Positions 35,105 to 44,697 of a stretch of 64,000 nt of DNA are shown in pieces. Below the pieces are notes generated by a model. It worked only from the letters and a program-made list of their open reading frames with translations, made no database searches and had not been told where the DNA came from. The DNA comes from Bacteroidales bacterium (lineage in GTDB: Bacteria; Bacteroidota; Bacteroidia; Bacteroidales; UBA932). The number at the start of each line of letters is the position of its first letter. Position 1 is the stretch's first letter. Where the stretch lies: NCBI GenBank assembly GCA_004552965.1, contig SFMU01000004.1, positions 65,402-129,401 on the forward strand. Reading direction: 5' to 3'. Both the position numbers and the translations under genes were made by a program.

Positions 35105-35185
35105 GACATATTCAGTGTGCGGCAAAGACATATTCAGTGTACACGCAGAGAGATATTCAGTGTGGATGCAAAGACATATTCAACG
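35105..35185. repeat. Four direct repeats of GACATATTCAGTGT
   Basis: Units begin at 35105, 35127, 35152 and 35173, spaced 21-25 bp. Each contains the ATATTC hexamer; the first three continue with AGTGT. Confidence 0.8.
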
Positions 35186-35257
35186 CGCGTATAACGTTTT
35201 ATATTAAAAAACAGCATAAATCTTTCGAAAGGCGCTTGCAGATTCAAAAAAACTACG

Positions 35258-35265
35258 TATATTTG
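35258..35265 (+). promoter_or_regulatory. -7 promoter element for tRNA-Asp
   Basis: TATATTTG lies 40 bp before the mature tRNA 5' end. Confidence 0.6.
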
Positions 35266-35304
35266 CAATCGCAATCAAGGAAAACCTCCTTCCAATGAAC
35301 AATT

Positions 35305-35378
35305 GGTGCGGTAGTTCAGCTGGTTAGAATGCCGGCCTGTCACGCCGGAGGTCGAGGGTTCGAGTCCCTTCCGCACCG
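35305..35378 (+). tRNA. tRNA-Asp (GTC)
   Basis: A 74-nt cloverleaf. Acceptor GGTGCGG pairs with CCGCACC, anticodon stem CCGGC/GCCGG encloses loop CTGTCAC giving anticodon GTC, and the T arm has TTCGAGT. CCA is not encoded. A strong terminator follows immediately. Confidence 0.96.
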
Positions 35379-35384
35379 CTCAAA

Positions 35385-35419
35385 GAGGGTGACCCAAAAG
35401 GTCATCCTCTATTTTTTTT
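35385..35419 (+). terminator. Rho-independent terminator after tRNA-Asp
   Basis: 10-bp stem GAGGGTGACC/GGTCATCCTC with a short loop (CAAAA), then eight T residues. Confidence 0.9.
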
Positions 35420-35613
35420 GTCATAATCGATGAGGCATGTCCATGCCGACAGACTTGGTATATGGAGGTGAATATGCCCTGCACCTGTCCGGAAGGGATT
35501 TCGGCTTGCCCGGTGTTTTGCTCGAGAGGCCATCCGGCAACCGACACAGGCTTACGGCTATCTTTTTGTGAGCATTCAGGAGTTTTGTTGGCGCAGATGA
35601 GCATATTTGTGAC

Positions 35614-35621
35614 TATATTTG
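35614..35621 (+). promoter_or_regulatory. -7 promoter element for GDPD gene
   Basis: TATATTTG lies 34 bp before the chosen ATG at 35655 and favours that start over the longer frame from 35619, which would overlap it. Confidence 0.6.
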
Positions 35622-35654
35622 CGGAATAAGTATCAGACCAAACAAACTGACAAC

Positions 35655-36458
35655 ATGACTACTTTCAAAAGATTTTTTGCCGTAGCGGCGCTCGTTGCGC
35701 TGGCAGCGGTCAGTGCAGACGCCCAGAAACTTGCAATCACTGCCCACAGAGGCAACTGGAACTGTGAAGAAGGCGGTGGCGCCAGGAATTCCATCGCAGC
35801 TCTCAAGGCTGCCCAGGACAATGGTTACTGGGGAAGTGAATTCGATGTCCAGATGACCAAGGACTTCAAGCTCATCGTCCATCATGATGCAGCAGTCAAG
35901 GGTGTAAGCATCTGGAACAATGACTGGTCAACCTTCTCGAAGGCACGCCTGGAGAACGGCGAGCCTATCCCTACTCTCGACGAATACCTCACCCAGGGAG
36001 AGAAGAGCAGCTGCGTCCTCGTCTGCGAGCTCAAGAGCCAGAAGACAACTGCCCACGAACTCTACATGACAGACCTCGTCGTCAATTCCTTCAAGGGTCA
36101 CAACCTGCTCGATCCGAAGAGGGTGATTTTCATCTCATTCTCCCTCGACATCTGCAAGAGACTCGCTCTCCTGTGCCCTGGATTCACCGTACAGTACCTC
36201 GGCGGTGACATCGCTCCGGATGTACTGAAGACATATGGCATCAATGGCATCGACTACCACTACAGTGTGTTTGCGAAGCATCCCGAGTGGTTCGACATGG
36301 CAAGAGAGAACGGTATGAGCATCAACTGCTGGACCTGCAACCGCGAGGAGGACATCGAGGCGATGATCGAGCTCGGCGTCGACTGCATCACTACGGATGA
36401 GCCTCAGAGAGTCCGCAGACTCATGAGGAAGAGCCGCGAAAGACGCCAGGGCAAGTAA
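35655..36458 (+). CDS. Secreted glycerophosphodiester phosphodiesterase
   Basis: Exported enzyme (267 aa, signal peptide MTTFKRFFAVAALVALAAVSADAQ region) that hydrolyses glycerophosphodiesters to glycerol-3-phosphate and an alcohol. The GDPD catalytic set is visible: AHRG near residue 32, SEFDVQ near 67 (E-x-D metal ligands) and HHDAAVKG near 80, plus the late CWTCNREED and GVDCITTDEP. Calcium or magnesium is the usual metal. A GlpT-like transporter at 52772-54184 could take up the glycerol-3-phosphate made, although the two genes are not linked. Confidence 0.9.
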   Translation: MTTFKRFFAVAALVALAAVSADAQKLAITAHRGNWNCEEGGGARNSIAALKAAQDNGYWGSEFDVQMTKDFKLIVHHDAAVKGVSIWNNDWSTFSKARLENGEPIPTLDEYLTQGEKSSCVLVCELKSQKTTAHELYMTDLVVNSFKGHNLLDPKRVIFISFSLDICKRLALLCPGFTVQYLGGDIAPDVLKTYGINGIDYHYSVFAKHPEWFDMARENGMSINCWTCNREEDIEAMIELGVDCITTDEPQRVRRLMRKSRERRQGK

Positions 36459-36499
36459 GCCCAGGCGCGCGGACAGTTCAGCAAAGCTGGAAATACAGA

Positions 36500-38173
36500 T
36501 TACTCGGCAGCAGTGGAGTCAGCGAATATGCTCTCCGCTGCTGCTGTTGCACTGTTGATGCCGTCAATGGCGGAAGAGACGATACCTCCGGAATATCCCG
36601 CTCCCTCGCCGCACGGAAGGAGTCCCGGGAAGGAGAGGGATTCACGGGTCTGCGGATCGCGTGGAATGCGGATCGGAGATGAGGTTCTAGACTCGACGCC
36701 CACAAGAATCGCGTCGTTGGTGTAGTAGCCCCTCATGATGTGGTGCTCCACAAGAGGGAAAACGTCCTGGAGCCTGCTTGCGACAGGTTCCGGCAGGAGT
36801 TCATGGAGAGGTGCCGTCACGATGCCCGGTTTGTAGGAAGTTTCCGGAAGGTCTTCCGAAACTACTCCCTCACAGAAATCGACCATTCTCTGTGCCGGAG
36901 CGGCGAAAGGATGTCCGGAGCGGGTGTGGGAATATTCCCAGAGCTTTCTCTCGACCGAGCGCTGGTAGTCCATTCCTGCGAAGGCTCCCGCTGAAGCGAA
37001 CTCCTCCGGGATGTCCTCCGGATTGATCTGGACAACCACGCCGGAGTTGGCGCGGCTGCCGCTTCTGGCAGAGTTGGACATTCCGTTCATCACGATAGTG
37101 CCTTCCTCGGTCTGGGACGGAACCAGAACGCCTCCCGGACACATGCAGAAGGAGAACACTCCCCTGCCGTCCACCTGTTCGGTGAAAGCATATTCGGCGG
37201 CAGGCATGCCCTGCTCCCACTGACCGTGGTAGCGGATGTCGTTGATAAGGCTTTGAGGATGCTCCACGCGCACGCCCATGGCGAATCCCTTCTGCTCGAG
37301 TGCGCAGCCTCTTGAAGCCAGCATCTCGTAGATGTCGCGGGCGGAATGCCCGGTTGCAAGTATGACCTTCTTCGCCGAATATGCCACCTCGACCGGCTGA
37401 CCCTTGCCATCAGGAGCAGAGAAATCCAGCGCCTTGACGGTCAGGATACCTTCCGGATCGCGGACTATGTCAGTCACCCGGGTGCCGAAGTGGTACTCGC
37501 CACCTTTGGAGATGATGCAGTTGCGGATGTTCTCGATAACTTTCGGGAGACGGTCGGTGCCTATGTGCGGGTGGGCATCGACAAGGATCTGCGGATTGGC
37601 TCCGAAGTTGACGAACTGCTGCAGGACTTCGCGGATGTCTCCCCTTTTGGAAGAGCGGGTGAAGAGCTTTCCGTCGGAGAAGGTTCCTGCACCGCCCTCT
37701 CCATAGCAGTAGTTGGAATCAGGATCGAGGACCCCCTCACGGCTGAGTCTGGCGATGTCGAACTTCCTGTCGTGGACGTTCTTTCCCCTTTCCAGGATTA
37801 TCGGCTTGAGACCGAGGGTCAGAAGCTTCAATGAGGCGAACAGTCCGGCAGGACCGGCTCCGATGACAATCACGGCGGGAGCATCGGCAACGTCCCTGTA
37901 CTCAGGTACTTCGTAAGGGATATAAGATTCGAACTTGTGGTTGTAGGCCTCGATGCGGTAGCGGTAGATCACATCATTGCGGGCATCGATGGAGCGCCTG
38001 GCGATGACACAGGTGGCTGCCGCATTCGGAAAGGTCGGCTGGAAGGACTTGGTCGGATCGATCACATTGATCACTGCGTTTCCCTTGAGTCCAAGAGTCT
38101 TGGCTGCGACAATCCTGACGTCGTCGCTTCTGAGTTCCCGGCCGACACGGCCAGTCATTTCAAATTCTATCAT
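36500..38173 (-). CDS. FAD-dependent dehydrogenase (COG2509 type)
   Basis: Cytoplasmic flavoprotein of 557 aa. A 90-residue N-terminal domain typical of COG2509 precedes the FAD-binding Rossmann motif GAGPAG at 105-110 and LERGKNVHDRKFD. Later conserved motifs are NYCYGEGGAGTFSDGKL, ATGHSARDIYEML and the C-terminal PCGEGAGYSGGIVSSAIDG. The reaction of this group is not established. It is transcribed away from GDPD and in the same direction as tsaD (45 bp gap). Confidence 0.88.
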   Translation of the reverse strand: MIEFEMTGRVGRELRSDDVRIVAAKTLGLKGNAVINVIDPTKSFQPTFPNAAATCVIARRSIDARNDVIYRYRIEAYNHKFESYIPYEVPEYRDVADAPAVIVIGAGPAGLFASLKLLTLGLKPIILERGKNVHDRKFDIARLSREGVLDPDSNYCYGEGGAGTFSDGKLFTRSSKRGDIREVLQQFVNFGANPQILVDAHPHIGTDRLPKVIENIRNCIISKGGEYHFGTRVTDIVRDPEGILTVKALDFSAPDGKGQPVEVAYSAKKVILATGHSARDIYEMLASRGCALEQKGFAMGVRVEHPQSLINDIRYHGQWEQGMPAAEYAFTEQVDGRGVFSFCMCPGGVLVPSQTEEGTIVMNGMSNSARSGSRANSGVVVQINPEDIPEEFASAGAFAGMDYQRSVERKLWEYSHTRSGHPFAAPAQRMVDFCEGVVSEDLPETSYKPGIVTAPLHELLPEPVASRLQDVFPLVEHHIMRGYYTNDAILVGVESRTSSPIRIPRDPQTRESLSFPGLLPCGEGAGYSGGIVSSAIDGINSATAAAESIFADSTAAE

Positions 38174-38218
38174 GGTTTTCGGTATATTCGGTATATTTCA
38201 GAATATTCATAAATAGGG

Positions 38219-39247
38219 TCACATGAGATAATCCGCCATGCGGGACACCGGAGCGACATCGAATGGGGTACGCTCTCCGGCCTGATAGCGGAACCAGCCC
38301 GCAAGGGCGATCATGGCTGCGTTGTCCGTTGTGAACTTCAATTCAGGAAGGAAGGTGTTCCAGCCACGTTTCCTGCCTTCAGCCTCGATCCGAGCGCGGA
38401 GAGCGCTGTTGGCAGCCACGCCTCCCCCGATGGCTATGTCCTTGATTCCCGTCATCCTGGCGGCCTTGATGAGTTTGGACATCAGGATGTCGATGAGGGT
38501 TTTCTGGAAACTTGCGCAGATGTCCTCCTTGTTGTTTTCCAGGAAGGATGGATCCTTGGCCATCTCGTCACGGACAAAATACAGAAGTGAGGTCTTCACC
38601 CCGCTGAAACTGTAGTCGAGACCGGGAATCTGCGGTTTGCTGAATTCGAAGCGGTCGGGATTGCCTTCTTTGGCGAGTCTGTCGATGACCGGACCGCCCG
38701 GATATCCCAGGCCCATCATCTTCGAGCATTTGTCGAAGGCCTCTCCGACAGCGTCGTCGATGGTCTGGCCGAGAATCTCGAAATCCAGAGGGCTATTGAC
38801 CTTGACAATCTGCGAATTGCCCCCTGACACAAGCAGGCACAGGTACGGGAACTGCGGCTGACGGTTTTCTTTGCCTTCCTGCCTGACGAAACCGGCGAGA
38901 ATGTGTCCCTGGAGATGGTTCACCATCACGATCGGGATGTTCAGCGCAATGCCCAGGGCCTTTGCGAAAGATGTTCCCACAAGAAGGGATCCCAGAAGGC
39001 CGGGGCCGCGGGTGAAGGCGATCGCGGTCAGGTCGGAAGGCTTGATTCCCGCCCTCTCAAGGGCAGTGCTCACCACCGGCACGATGTTCTGTTCATGAGC
39101 CCGGGATGCCAGCTCCGGCACTACACCGCCGAAGTCCTTATGGACCTGCTGGCTTGCAATCACATTGGAGAGCAGGTATCCGTCCCTTATCACAGCGGCG
39201 GAGGTATCGTCACAACTCGACTCGATTCCGAGGATATAGTCAGCCAT
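38219..39247 (-). CDS. tsaD: tRNA N6-threonylcarbamoyltransferase TsaD
   Basis: Catalytic subunit that transfers the threonylcarbamoyl group to A37 of ANN-decoding tRNAs. The start at 39247 (MADYILGIESSCDDT) is the conserved family N-terminus; the longer frame crosses the promoter. The HxxxH metal motif is in VNHLQGHI, with GPGLLGSLLVG, SGGNSQIV and GGGVAANSALR also present. Full length at 342 aa. The mtaB gene at 45111 acts on the t6A made by this enzyme. Confidence 0.96.
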   Translation of the reverse strand: MADYILGIESSCDDTSAAVIRDGYLLSNVIASQQVHKDFGGVVPELASRAHEQNIVPVVSTALERAGIKPSDLTAIAFTRGPGLLGSLLVGTSFAKALGIALNIPIVMVNHLQGHILAGFVRQEGKENRQPQFPYLCLLVSGGNSQIVKVNSPLDFEILGQTIDDAVGEAFDKCSKMMGLGYPGGPVIDRLAKEGNPDRFEFSKPQIPGLDYSFSGVKTSLLYFVRDEMAKDPSFLENNKEDICASFQKTLIDILMSKLIKAARMTGIKDIAIGGGVAANSALRARIEAEGRKRGWNTFLPELKFTTDNAAMIALAGWFRYQAGERTPFDVAPVSRMADYLM

Positions 39248-39271
39248 CTTCAAAGATTGTTTTTCGGAGTG

Positions 39272-39279
39272 CAAAGATA
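39272..39279 (-). promoter_or_regulatory. -7 promoter element for tsaD
   Basis: TATCTTTG on the minus strand, 25 bp before the tsaD start. Confidence 0.6.
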
Positions 39280-39385
39280 ATCGTTTTCCGGGTCTTTTCG
39301 TACAATTGAAAAGCCAAGCAAGCCCCAAAAATCATGTTGCCCCGGATTAGCATATTCTGACGATGGATATTATTTGAAAATTGAT

Positions 39386-39393
39386 TATTTTTG
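39386..39393 (+). promoter_or_regulatory. -7 promoter element for tamB operon
   Basis: TATTTTTG lies 49 bp before the ATG at 39442 and supports that start over the TTG at 39391, which overlaps the motif. Confidence 0.5.
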
Positions 39394-39441
39394 AAGTTTA
39401 AAGATTCCCCGGCCGAACGGCCGCAGAGAAAGTGTCAGGCA

Positions 39442-42400
39442 ATGTCAGCAGGAAGCATGATCAAGATAGCAGGAAAGATTGCAGCGTCGGCAGCGGCTCT
39501 GCTGTTCCTGTTGTGGATCCTGCTCCAGACAGCGCCGGTCCAGACTTTCGTCGCAAGGCAGGTCACCGCCGCTCTGGAAAAGAGCATAGACGCCGACCTG
39601 AACTTTTCCAAAATCCATCTCCGACCATTCAGCGCACTGTCGATCAAGGATCTGGCCATCATAGACAGGCATCCTTCAGCGTTGGCAGACGGGACTGTCG
39701 CCGACACGGTGGTCAAGGCTTCATATTCAGTGGCAACTTTTTCCCTCAAGGGTTTTCTGAAAGGGAAAGGAATATGCATACGCAGGGCAAGCATCTCTGA
39801 TGCCGGGGTGACGCTGGTCTCGGAAGGCGACAGCACCAACCTGGCAAGAATCTTTGCCGGGCTGGCATCAGGCTCGGGCAATGCAACCCCACCTCTCGAA
39901 GCGGACAAGATACTGCTGGAAGAAATCCGTTTCCGCCGTCTTGACAGCAATTCCGGCGCTCCGGCGCCCGACGTCACAGGGACGGACACTCCCGAAATCT
40001 CTCTGAATGACCTCGACATAGTCCTCAAAGAGCTTGACATCAGGGATGCCTCCCTGAAGGAAGGGTGTTTCTCAGCGACAGTCAGGAATATGCTGGCGCA
40101 GGAAAGAAGCGGCTATTCACTGCAGCTCTCAGCCGCGAGCATCAAGGGCGGGAAGGGCCTGGCAGAGGTCTCCGGTCTTTCGGCCACTGACGGTTCGAGC
40201 AGCCTGGACCTGCCTCTGGTGAGCCTGAAGGATTCTGTCCTGACGGCGGAGATTGCCGGTTCCAGGATAGATTGGGGGAGCCTGGCGCGCTTCCTTCCCG
40301 GGATGAAGGGGAAGAAGACTGCCCTCATGGTGGAGGGGATAAAGATTCGCGGCAACCGCGAGCACATGGAAATCAAGGAGTTGTCCTTTTCGGAACTCGA
40401 GAGTGGCATAGAGGTTGACCTGAATGGTACGGCAAGAGGACTGGACGATGTCCGCTCGGCATGGTTCGACATCAATGCCACGAAGATCGAAGTGACCACT
40501 GAAGGAGCCGCCAGGTTGCTGGAGTCTTTCGCTCCGGAGATCGAAGCCGACATCCGCAAGTTCGCCAGAGGCGAGACTCTGACATTCAAAGGCCGGGGTT
40601 CGGGAACTCCCGATGCGATGAGCGTCAGAGGCGACCTCTCAGCCGGACGGGGGATGGCCTCAGCCGATCTCAGAGTGAACGGCCTGATGTCCGGCAGACT
40701 GAACATAAAGGGACAGCTGAGGACTGACAATCTCGACCTCGGAATGCTGACCGGCATGGAAGAAATCGGGGAATGCACGCTCCGAGGCAGCCTCAATGCA
40801 GTCAAGAAAGAGAAAGGGAAAGGGCTTACCATCATGGTGGACTCCGTCTTCGTCGACAAGATGACGGCTCTGGGGTATGAATATTCAGGGATCCGCGGTG
40901 CAGGAACATTCTCTGACAATGCCTTCGACGGAAGAATCATCTGTTCAGACCCTAACCTCAACTTCCTGTTCCAGGGAATATTCACCCTTTCGGACAAGAC
41001 TCAGAACGGTCTCTACAAGTTCTACGCAAACATCGGCTATGCTGACCTGCACGCCCTGCATTTCGACCAGAGGAGCATCTCCCGCCTGAGTGGCCAGATC
41101 GACGCCAACTACATGACGGTCAGCAAGAAAGATGTCATCGGTGACATCTTTGTCAAGAATCTCGTGCTCGAGGATGAAATGAGCAGGCATGACATAGGAG
41201 ACATCCTTGTCAAGTCCCATTCCAATGACAGGATCCACAGGATCAACATAGAATCTTCCTTCCTGACAGGTTCTTTCGTCGGCACGGGACCGGTCACTTC
41301 CATGCCGGGAGAAATCCAGAGCCTTTCTACCCGGAGGGATCTTCCTGCCCTGTATGCCGGCAGTGCCGCAGAGCCCGATGGCAACGAGTACAATCTCGAA
41401 CTGTCCGTCCACGATGCCACTGACATCCTTTCCTTCATCAAGCCGGGGCTCTTCATTGCCGACAGCACACGGATCGGGGTCAGCGTCTCCAAGGAAGGCG
41501 ATGTCAGGATGACACTCAAGTCTCCACGACTCGCAGTCGGGAAGAATTACCTGAAGGATTTCCGCCTGAACATGGACAATTCCGACGGGAGCCTCAACGG
41601 TGCCGCAGCCTGCTCGGAAATCGCTGCCGCCGTCCTGAAACTGACAGACAACACATTCACCATATTCGCCAACGACAACCGGTTCTCGCTTGGATATTCC
41701 TACAACAACAGGGGCGAACTCGGCAACAAGGGTTCCCTCAACATTACCGGCCTTCTTTCCGGCGACCCGGGAAAGGACATCAGGGTCGAAGGCCAGGTAC
41801 TCCCGTCAAGCATCAGATACAATGGGGAGCAGTGGGATATTCCTGCCTCAAGGTTCATGGCCGACCGGGAAGGCATCTACATCGAGAACTTTGCGGCAAG
41901 ATGCCTGAACCAGTCCATCAGGATAGCAGGAGGTGTGTCATTCGAAGGTAAGGATACGCTGTCCGTGAACATGGCCGGAATAGATCTGAGCATCCTCAAC
42001 GGCAATTCAAGGAAGGACCTGGGCATCAGCGGTATGGCAACCGGCAGCATCGTGCTCGAATCGCCGGTCCGGCACAGTCCGGGTCTGACGATGGATCTCA
42101 CCACTGCAGGTACTGCCTTCGGACACTGTCCTTTGGGAACCCTGAAACTGAGCAGCGTGATGGACCATCAGGGGACGATGAACATCTCCGTGAGGAACGA
42201 CCTGCAGGGTGTGAGGAACATAGACCTTAAGGCAAAATATGACCCGAAGGGAGACCATCTGCTGGTCAATGCCGCCCTTGACCATCTGAATACAGCCTAC
42301 CTCACCCCTGTCCTGGGCACGGTGTTCAGCCAGTTCGGGGGATCCGTCAGCGGAAACCTGATACTCAACCGGGAAGACGGTCATCTCCAGCTGTTCAGCA

Positions 42401-43920
42401 ATGACTGCCGGTTGAACGATGTCCTGCTCAGGGTCGCCTACACAAATGTGCCTTACTATTTCGACGGACCGATTTCCATCGACAGCAAAGGACTTGTATT
42501 CGATGATGTGACGGTCAGGGACAGGAACCGCGGAAAAGGCAAGGTGAGCGGAGGACTGACCTGGGGCGGAATGAAAGACATCCGGCTGGACACCAGAATC
42601 GATCTGGAAAAGACAGAAGCATTCAATCTCACGGAGAAGGATAACCCGTTGTTCTACGGCAATGTAACTGCAACCGGTGCCGTGGGCATAAAAGGGCCGG
42701 CTTCTTCGATTCTGCTGGACATCAATGTCAGGACCGACGGCAACGGCAACATACACATCCCCCTGGACGGCAATGAAGGTGTCAAGAAGAATGAGCTTCT
42801 GACCTTCAGGGAGAAAGAGAAGGAAGCGGAGAGGATCGACCCGTACGAGGCCATGATCAGCAGGATGAAGAAGTCGCGGAAAAAGGCTTCCGAACTCCAG
42901 ATGAGGATCAGGGTCAATGCAGACCAGGCAACGGAGGCCTTTGTGGAGATCGACAGGCAATCCGGTGATGTGCTTGCCGGACGCGGCGCAGGACTGCTGG
43001 ACATGTACGTAAGGCCAAGCAGCAACATATTCACCATCAACGGAGACTACCGGATCAGCGAGGGCGTGTTCAGATTCAACGCGATGGACATAGCGAAGAG
43101 GGTGTTCACAATCGCCGACGGCAGCACAGTCCGTTTCAACGGCGACATCATGGACAGCGACCTGAATATCTCGGGGCTCTACACCACGAAAGCTTCGGTC
43201 GCAGCCCTTATCGCAGACACAACCTCAGTATCATCCAGGAGGACTGTCAATTGCGGAATCGGCATTTCCGGCAAACTGCGGGAGCCTCAGATGTCATTCT
43301 CGGTCGACATTCCGGACCTCGACCCGACGACCAGGTCGAAAGTGGAGAGTGCCCTCAACACGGATGACAAGGTCCAGAAGCAGATGGTGTCCCTTCTGCT
43401 GTCTGGCAGTTTCATGCCTGACGAGCAGTCAGGCATCGTCAACAATTCGGCGATGATCTACTCGAACCTTGCGGAAATCATGGCCGGACAGTTCAACAGC
43501 ATCCTGCAGAAGCTCGACATTCCGCTGGACTTCGGTCTGAACTATCAACCGACCGAGACTGGCACCAACATATTCGATGTGGCCGTGTCCACCCAGCTGT
43601 TCAACAACAGGGTTCTGGTCAACGGTGCCTTCGGCAACAGGGAATACCGGAATTCTTCGGGCGAGGACATGGCTGGCGACCTGGACATCGAAATCAAGCT
43701 TGACAAGAAGGGACTTTTCCGGCTCAACCTCTTCTCCCACTCCGCCGACGACTACACGAACTATCTGGACAACACCCAGAGGAACGGCATCGGTGTTACC
43801 TTCCAGAGGGAATTCGACAGTTTCATCGAGTTTTTCAGGAAGTTGTTCTCACGGAGGAAGGATGAAGTGCTGAAGAAGGATAAGAAAACCATCAGAATAA
43901 CGAAGGAAGATACGAAATGA
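39442..43920 (+). CDS. tamB: TamB-family translocation and assembly module protein (DUF490)
   Basis: Very large AsmA-like envelope protein (1492 aa) anchored by one N-terminal helix (KIAASAAALLFLLWILLQ). It is predicted to form a long beta-taco groove between inner and outer membranes for lipid transport or outer-membrane protein assembly. The start at 39442 follows a -7 box. The C-terminal ~400 residues carry the DUF490 features: DVLAGRGAGLLDMYV, FTINGDYRISEGVFRFN, and the closing VSTQLFNNRVLVNGAFGNREY. Its stop overlaps the next gene by 4 bp. A BamA/TamA partner is not in the window. Confidence 0.9.
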   Translation: MSAGSMIKIAGKIAASAAALLFLLWILLQTAPVQTFVARQVTAALEKSIDADLNFSKIHLRPFSALSIKDLAIIDRHPSALADGTVADTVVKASYSVATFSLKGFLKGKGICIRRASISDAGVTLVSEGDSTNLARIFAGLASGSGNATPPLEADKILLEEIRFRRLDSNSGAPAPDVTGTDTPEISLNDLDIVLKELDIRDASLKEGCFSATVRNMLAQERSGYSLQLSAASIKGGKGLAEVSGLSATDGSSSLDLPLVSLKDSVLTAEIAGSRIDWGSLARFLPGMKGKKTALMVEGIKIRGNREHMEIKELSFSELESGIEVDLNGTARGLDDVRSAWFDINATKIEVTTEGAARLLESFAPEIEADIRKFARGETLTFKGRGSGTPDAMSVRGDLSAGRGMASADLRVNGLMSGRLNIKGQLRTDNLDLGMLTGMEEIGECTLRGSLNAVKKEKGKGLTIMVDSVFVDKMTALGYEYSGIRGAGTFSDNAFDGRIICSDPNLNFLFQGIFTLSDKTQNGLYKFYANIGYADLHALHFDQRSISRLSGQIDANYMTVSKKDVIGDIFVKNLVLEDEMSRHDIGDILVKSHSNDRIHRINIESSFLTGSFVGTGPVTSMPGEIQSLSTRRDLPALYAGSAAEPDGNEYNLELSVHDATDILSFIKPGLFIADSTRIGVSVSKEGDVRMTLKSPRLAVGKNYLKDFRLNMDNSDGSLNGAAACSEIAAAVLKLTDNTFTIFANDNRFSLGYSYNNRGELGNKGSLNITGLLSGDPGKDIRVEGQVLPSSIRYNGEQWDIPASRFMADREGIYIENFAARCLNQSIRIAGGVSFEGKDTLSVNMAGIDLSILNGNSRKDLGISGMATGSIVLESPVRHSPGLTMDLTTAGTAFGHCPLGTLKLSSVMDHQGTMNISVRNDLQGVRNIDLKAKYDPKGDHLLVNAALDHLNTAYLTPVLGTVFSQFGGSVSGNLILNREDGHLQLFSNDCRLNDVLLRVAYTNVPYYFDGPISIDSKGLVFDDVTVRDRNRGKGKVSGGLTWGGMKDIRLDTRIDLEKTEAFNLTEKDNPLFYGNVTATGAVGIKGPASSILLDINVRTDGNGNIHIPLDGNEGVKKNELLTFREKEKEAERIDPYEAMISRMKKSRKKASELQMRIRVNADQATEAFVEIDRQSGDVLAGRGAGLLDMYVRPSSNIFTINGDYRISEGVFRFNAMDIAKRVFTIADGSTVRFNGDIMDSDLNISGLYTTKASVAALIADTTSVSSRRTVNCGIGISGKLREPQMSFSVDIPDLDPTTRSKVESALNTDDKVQKQMVSLLLSGSFMPDEQSGIVNNSAMIYSNLAEIMAGQFNSILQKLDIPLDFGLNYQPTETGTNIFDVAVSTQLFNNRVLVNGAFGNREYRNSSGEDMAGDLDIEIKLDKKGLFRLNLFSHSADDYTNYLDNTQRNGIGVTFQREFDSFIEFFRKLFSRRKDEVLKKDKKTIRITKEDTK

Positions 43921-44648
43921 AAGAAAAAGGAACACTATACCTGATTCCGTCCCCACTGGGAGGCGATGACCCGGCCGACGTGATCCCCGGAAGTGTGCTG
44001 GAAAGGATCCGGAGCATCCGCAGGTACGTAGTCGAGGAAGTCCGCACCGTGCGGCGATACCTTTCCGCGGCCGGTCTGAGAGGTCACATCGACGAACTTG
44101 AGTTCAGGGAGCTGAATGAGCACACCTCTCATGAGGAAGTGTCGGATCTTCTGAATATGTTCACCGATGAGAACGGCAAACCCACGGATGTGGGTCTGAT
44201 TTCGGAGGCCGGACTCCCGGCCGTGGCCGATCCAGGAGCCCTTCTGGTAGCTCTCTGCCATTCGCACGGAATCAAGGTTGTGCCTCTTGTAGGACCTTCA
44301 TCCCTGATGCTTGCCCTCATGGCATCGGGGCTCAATGGCCAGAGCTTTGCCTTCTGCGGTTATCTCCCGGCAAAGTCCGATGAGAGGAAGAAGGCTATAA
44401 GGGAGATCGAGAAGCGGTCCGCGCAGCTGAATCAGACCGAGATATTCATCGAGACCCCTTACCGCAACGACCAGATGCTTGCCGACCTTGTTGCGACACT
44501 CCAGCCCCAGACGATGCTTTGCGCCGCAGCAGACCTCACGACTGATTCTCAGACCATCGTCAGCCTCAGCGTCAGGGAGTGGAAAAGAAAAGCGGATTTC
44601 AGGATCGGGAAGCGGCCCTGTGTCTTCCTCATCCTCGCAAACAGTTGA
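43917..44648 (+). CDS. SAM-dependent methyltransferase, RsmI homologue
   Basis: Tetrapyrrole-methylase-fold enzyme (243 aa) of the RsmI branch, which 2'-O-methylates C1402 of 16S rRNA. Visible are LYLIPSPLGG at the N-terminus, NEHTSHEE, LISEAGLPAVADPGALLV and PLVGPSSLMLALMASGLNGQSFAFCGYLP, plus FIETPYRNDQML. The Bacteroidota subgroup is shorter than E. coli RsmI and lacks its C-terminal extension, so the target C1402 is inferred. The start overlaps the tamB stop (ATGA). Confidence 0.85.
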   Translation: MKEKGTLYLIPSPLGGDDPADVIPGSVLERIRSIRRYVVEEVRTVRRYLSAAGLRGHIDELEFRELNEHTSHEEVSDLLNMFTDENGKPTDVGLISEAGLPAVADPGALLVALCHSHGIKVVPLVGPSSLMLALMASGLNGQSFAFCGYLPAKSDERKKAIREIEKRSAQLNQTEIFIETPYRNDQMLADLVATLQPQTMLCAAADLTTDSQTIVSLSVREWKRKADFRIGKRPCVFLILANS

Positions 44649-44697
44649 AACACACTCGCCCCGAAGGCGGAGTCCTTGCAGAAAAACAACATAAAAG

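Larger units (their letters stand above)
34914..35304. other. 391-bp intergenic region rich in direct repeats
   Basis: No protein-coding gene is seen. It holds the upstream region of the DUF4886 gene, the repeats at 35022-35083 and 35105-35185, and the tRNA-Asp promoter. Confidence 0.7.

Noticed and set aside
39391..39441. TTG start for TamB at 39391
   Set aside because: It lies on the -7 promoter motif; the ATG at 39442 gives the conserved N-terminal anchor.
42007..42960. 317-codon minus-strand frame inside tamB
   Set aside because: Shadow of the DUF490 protein.
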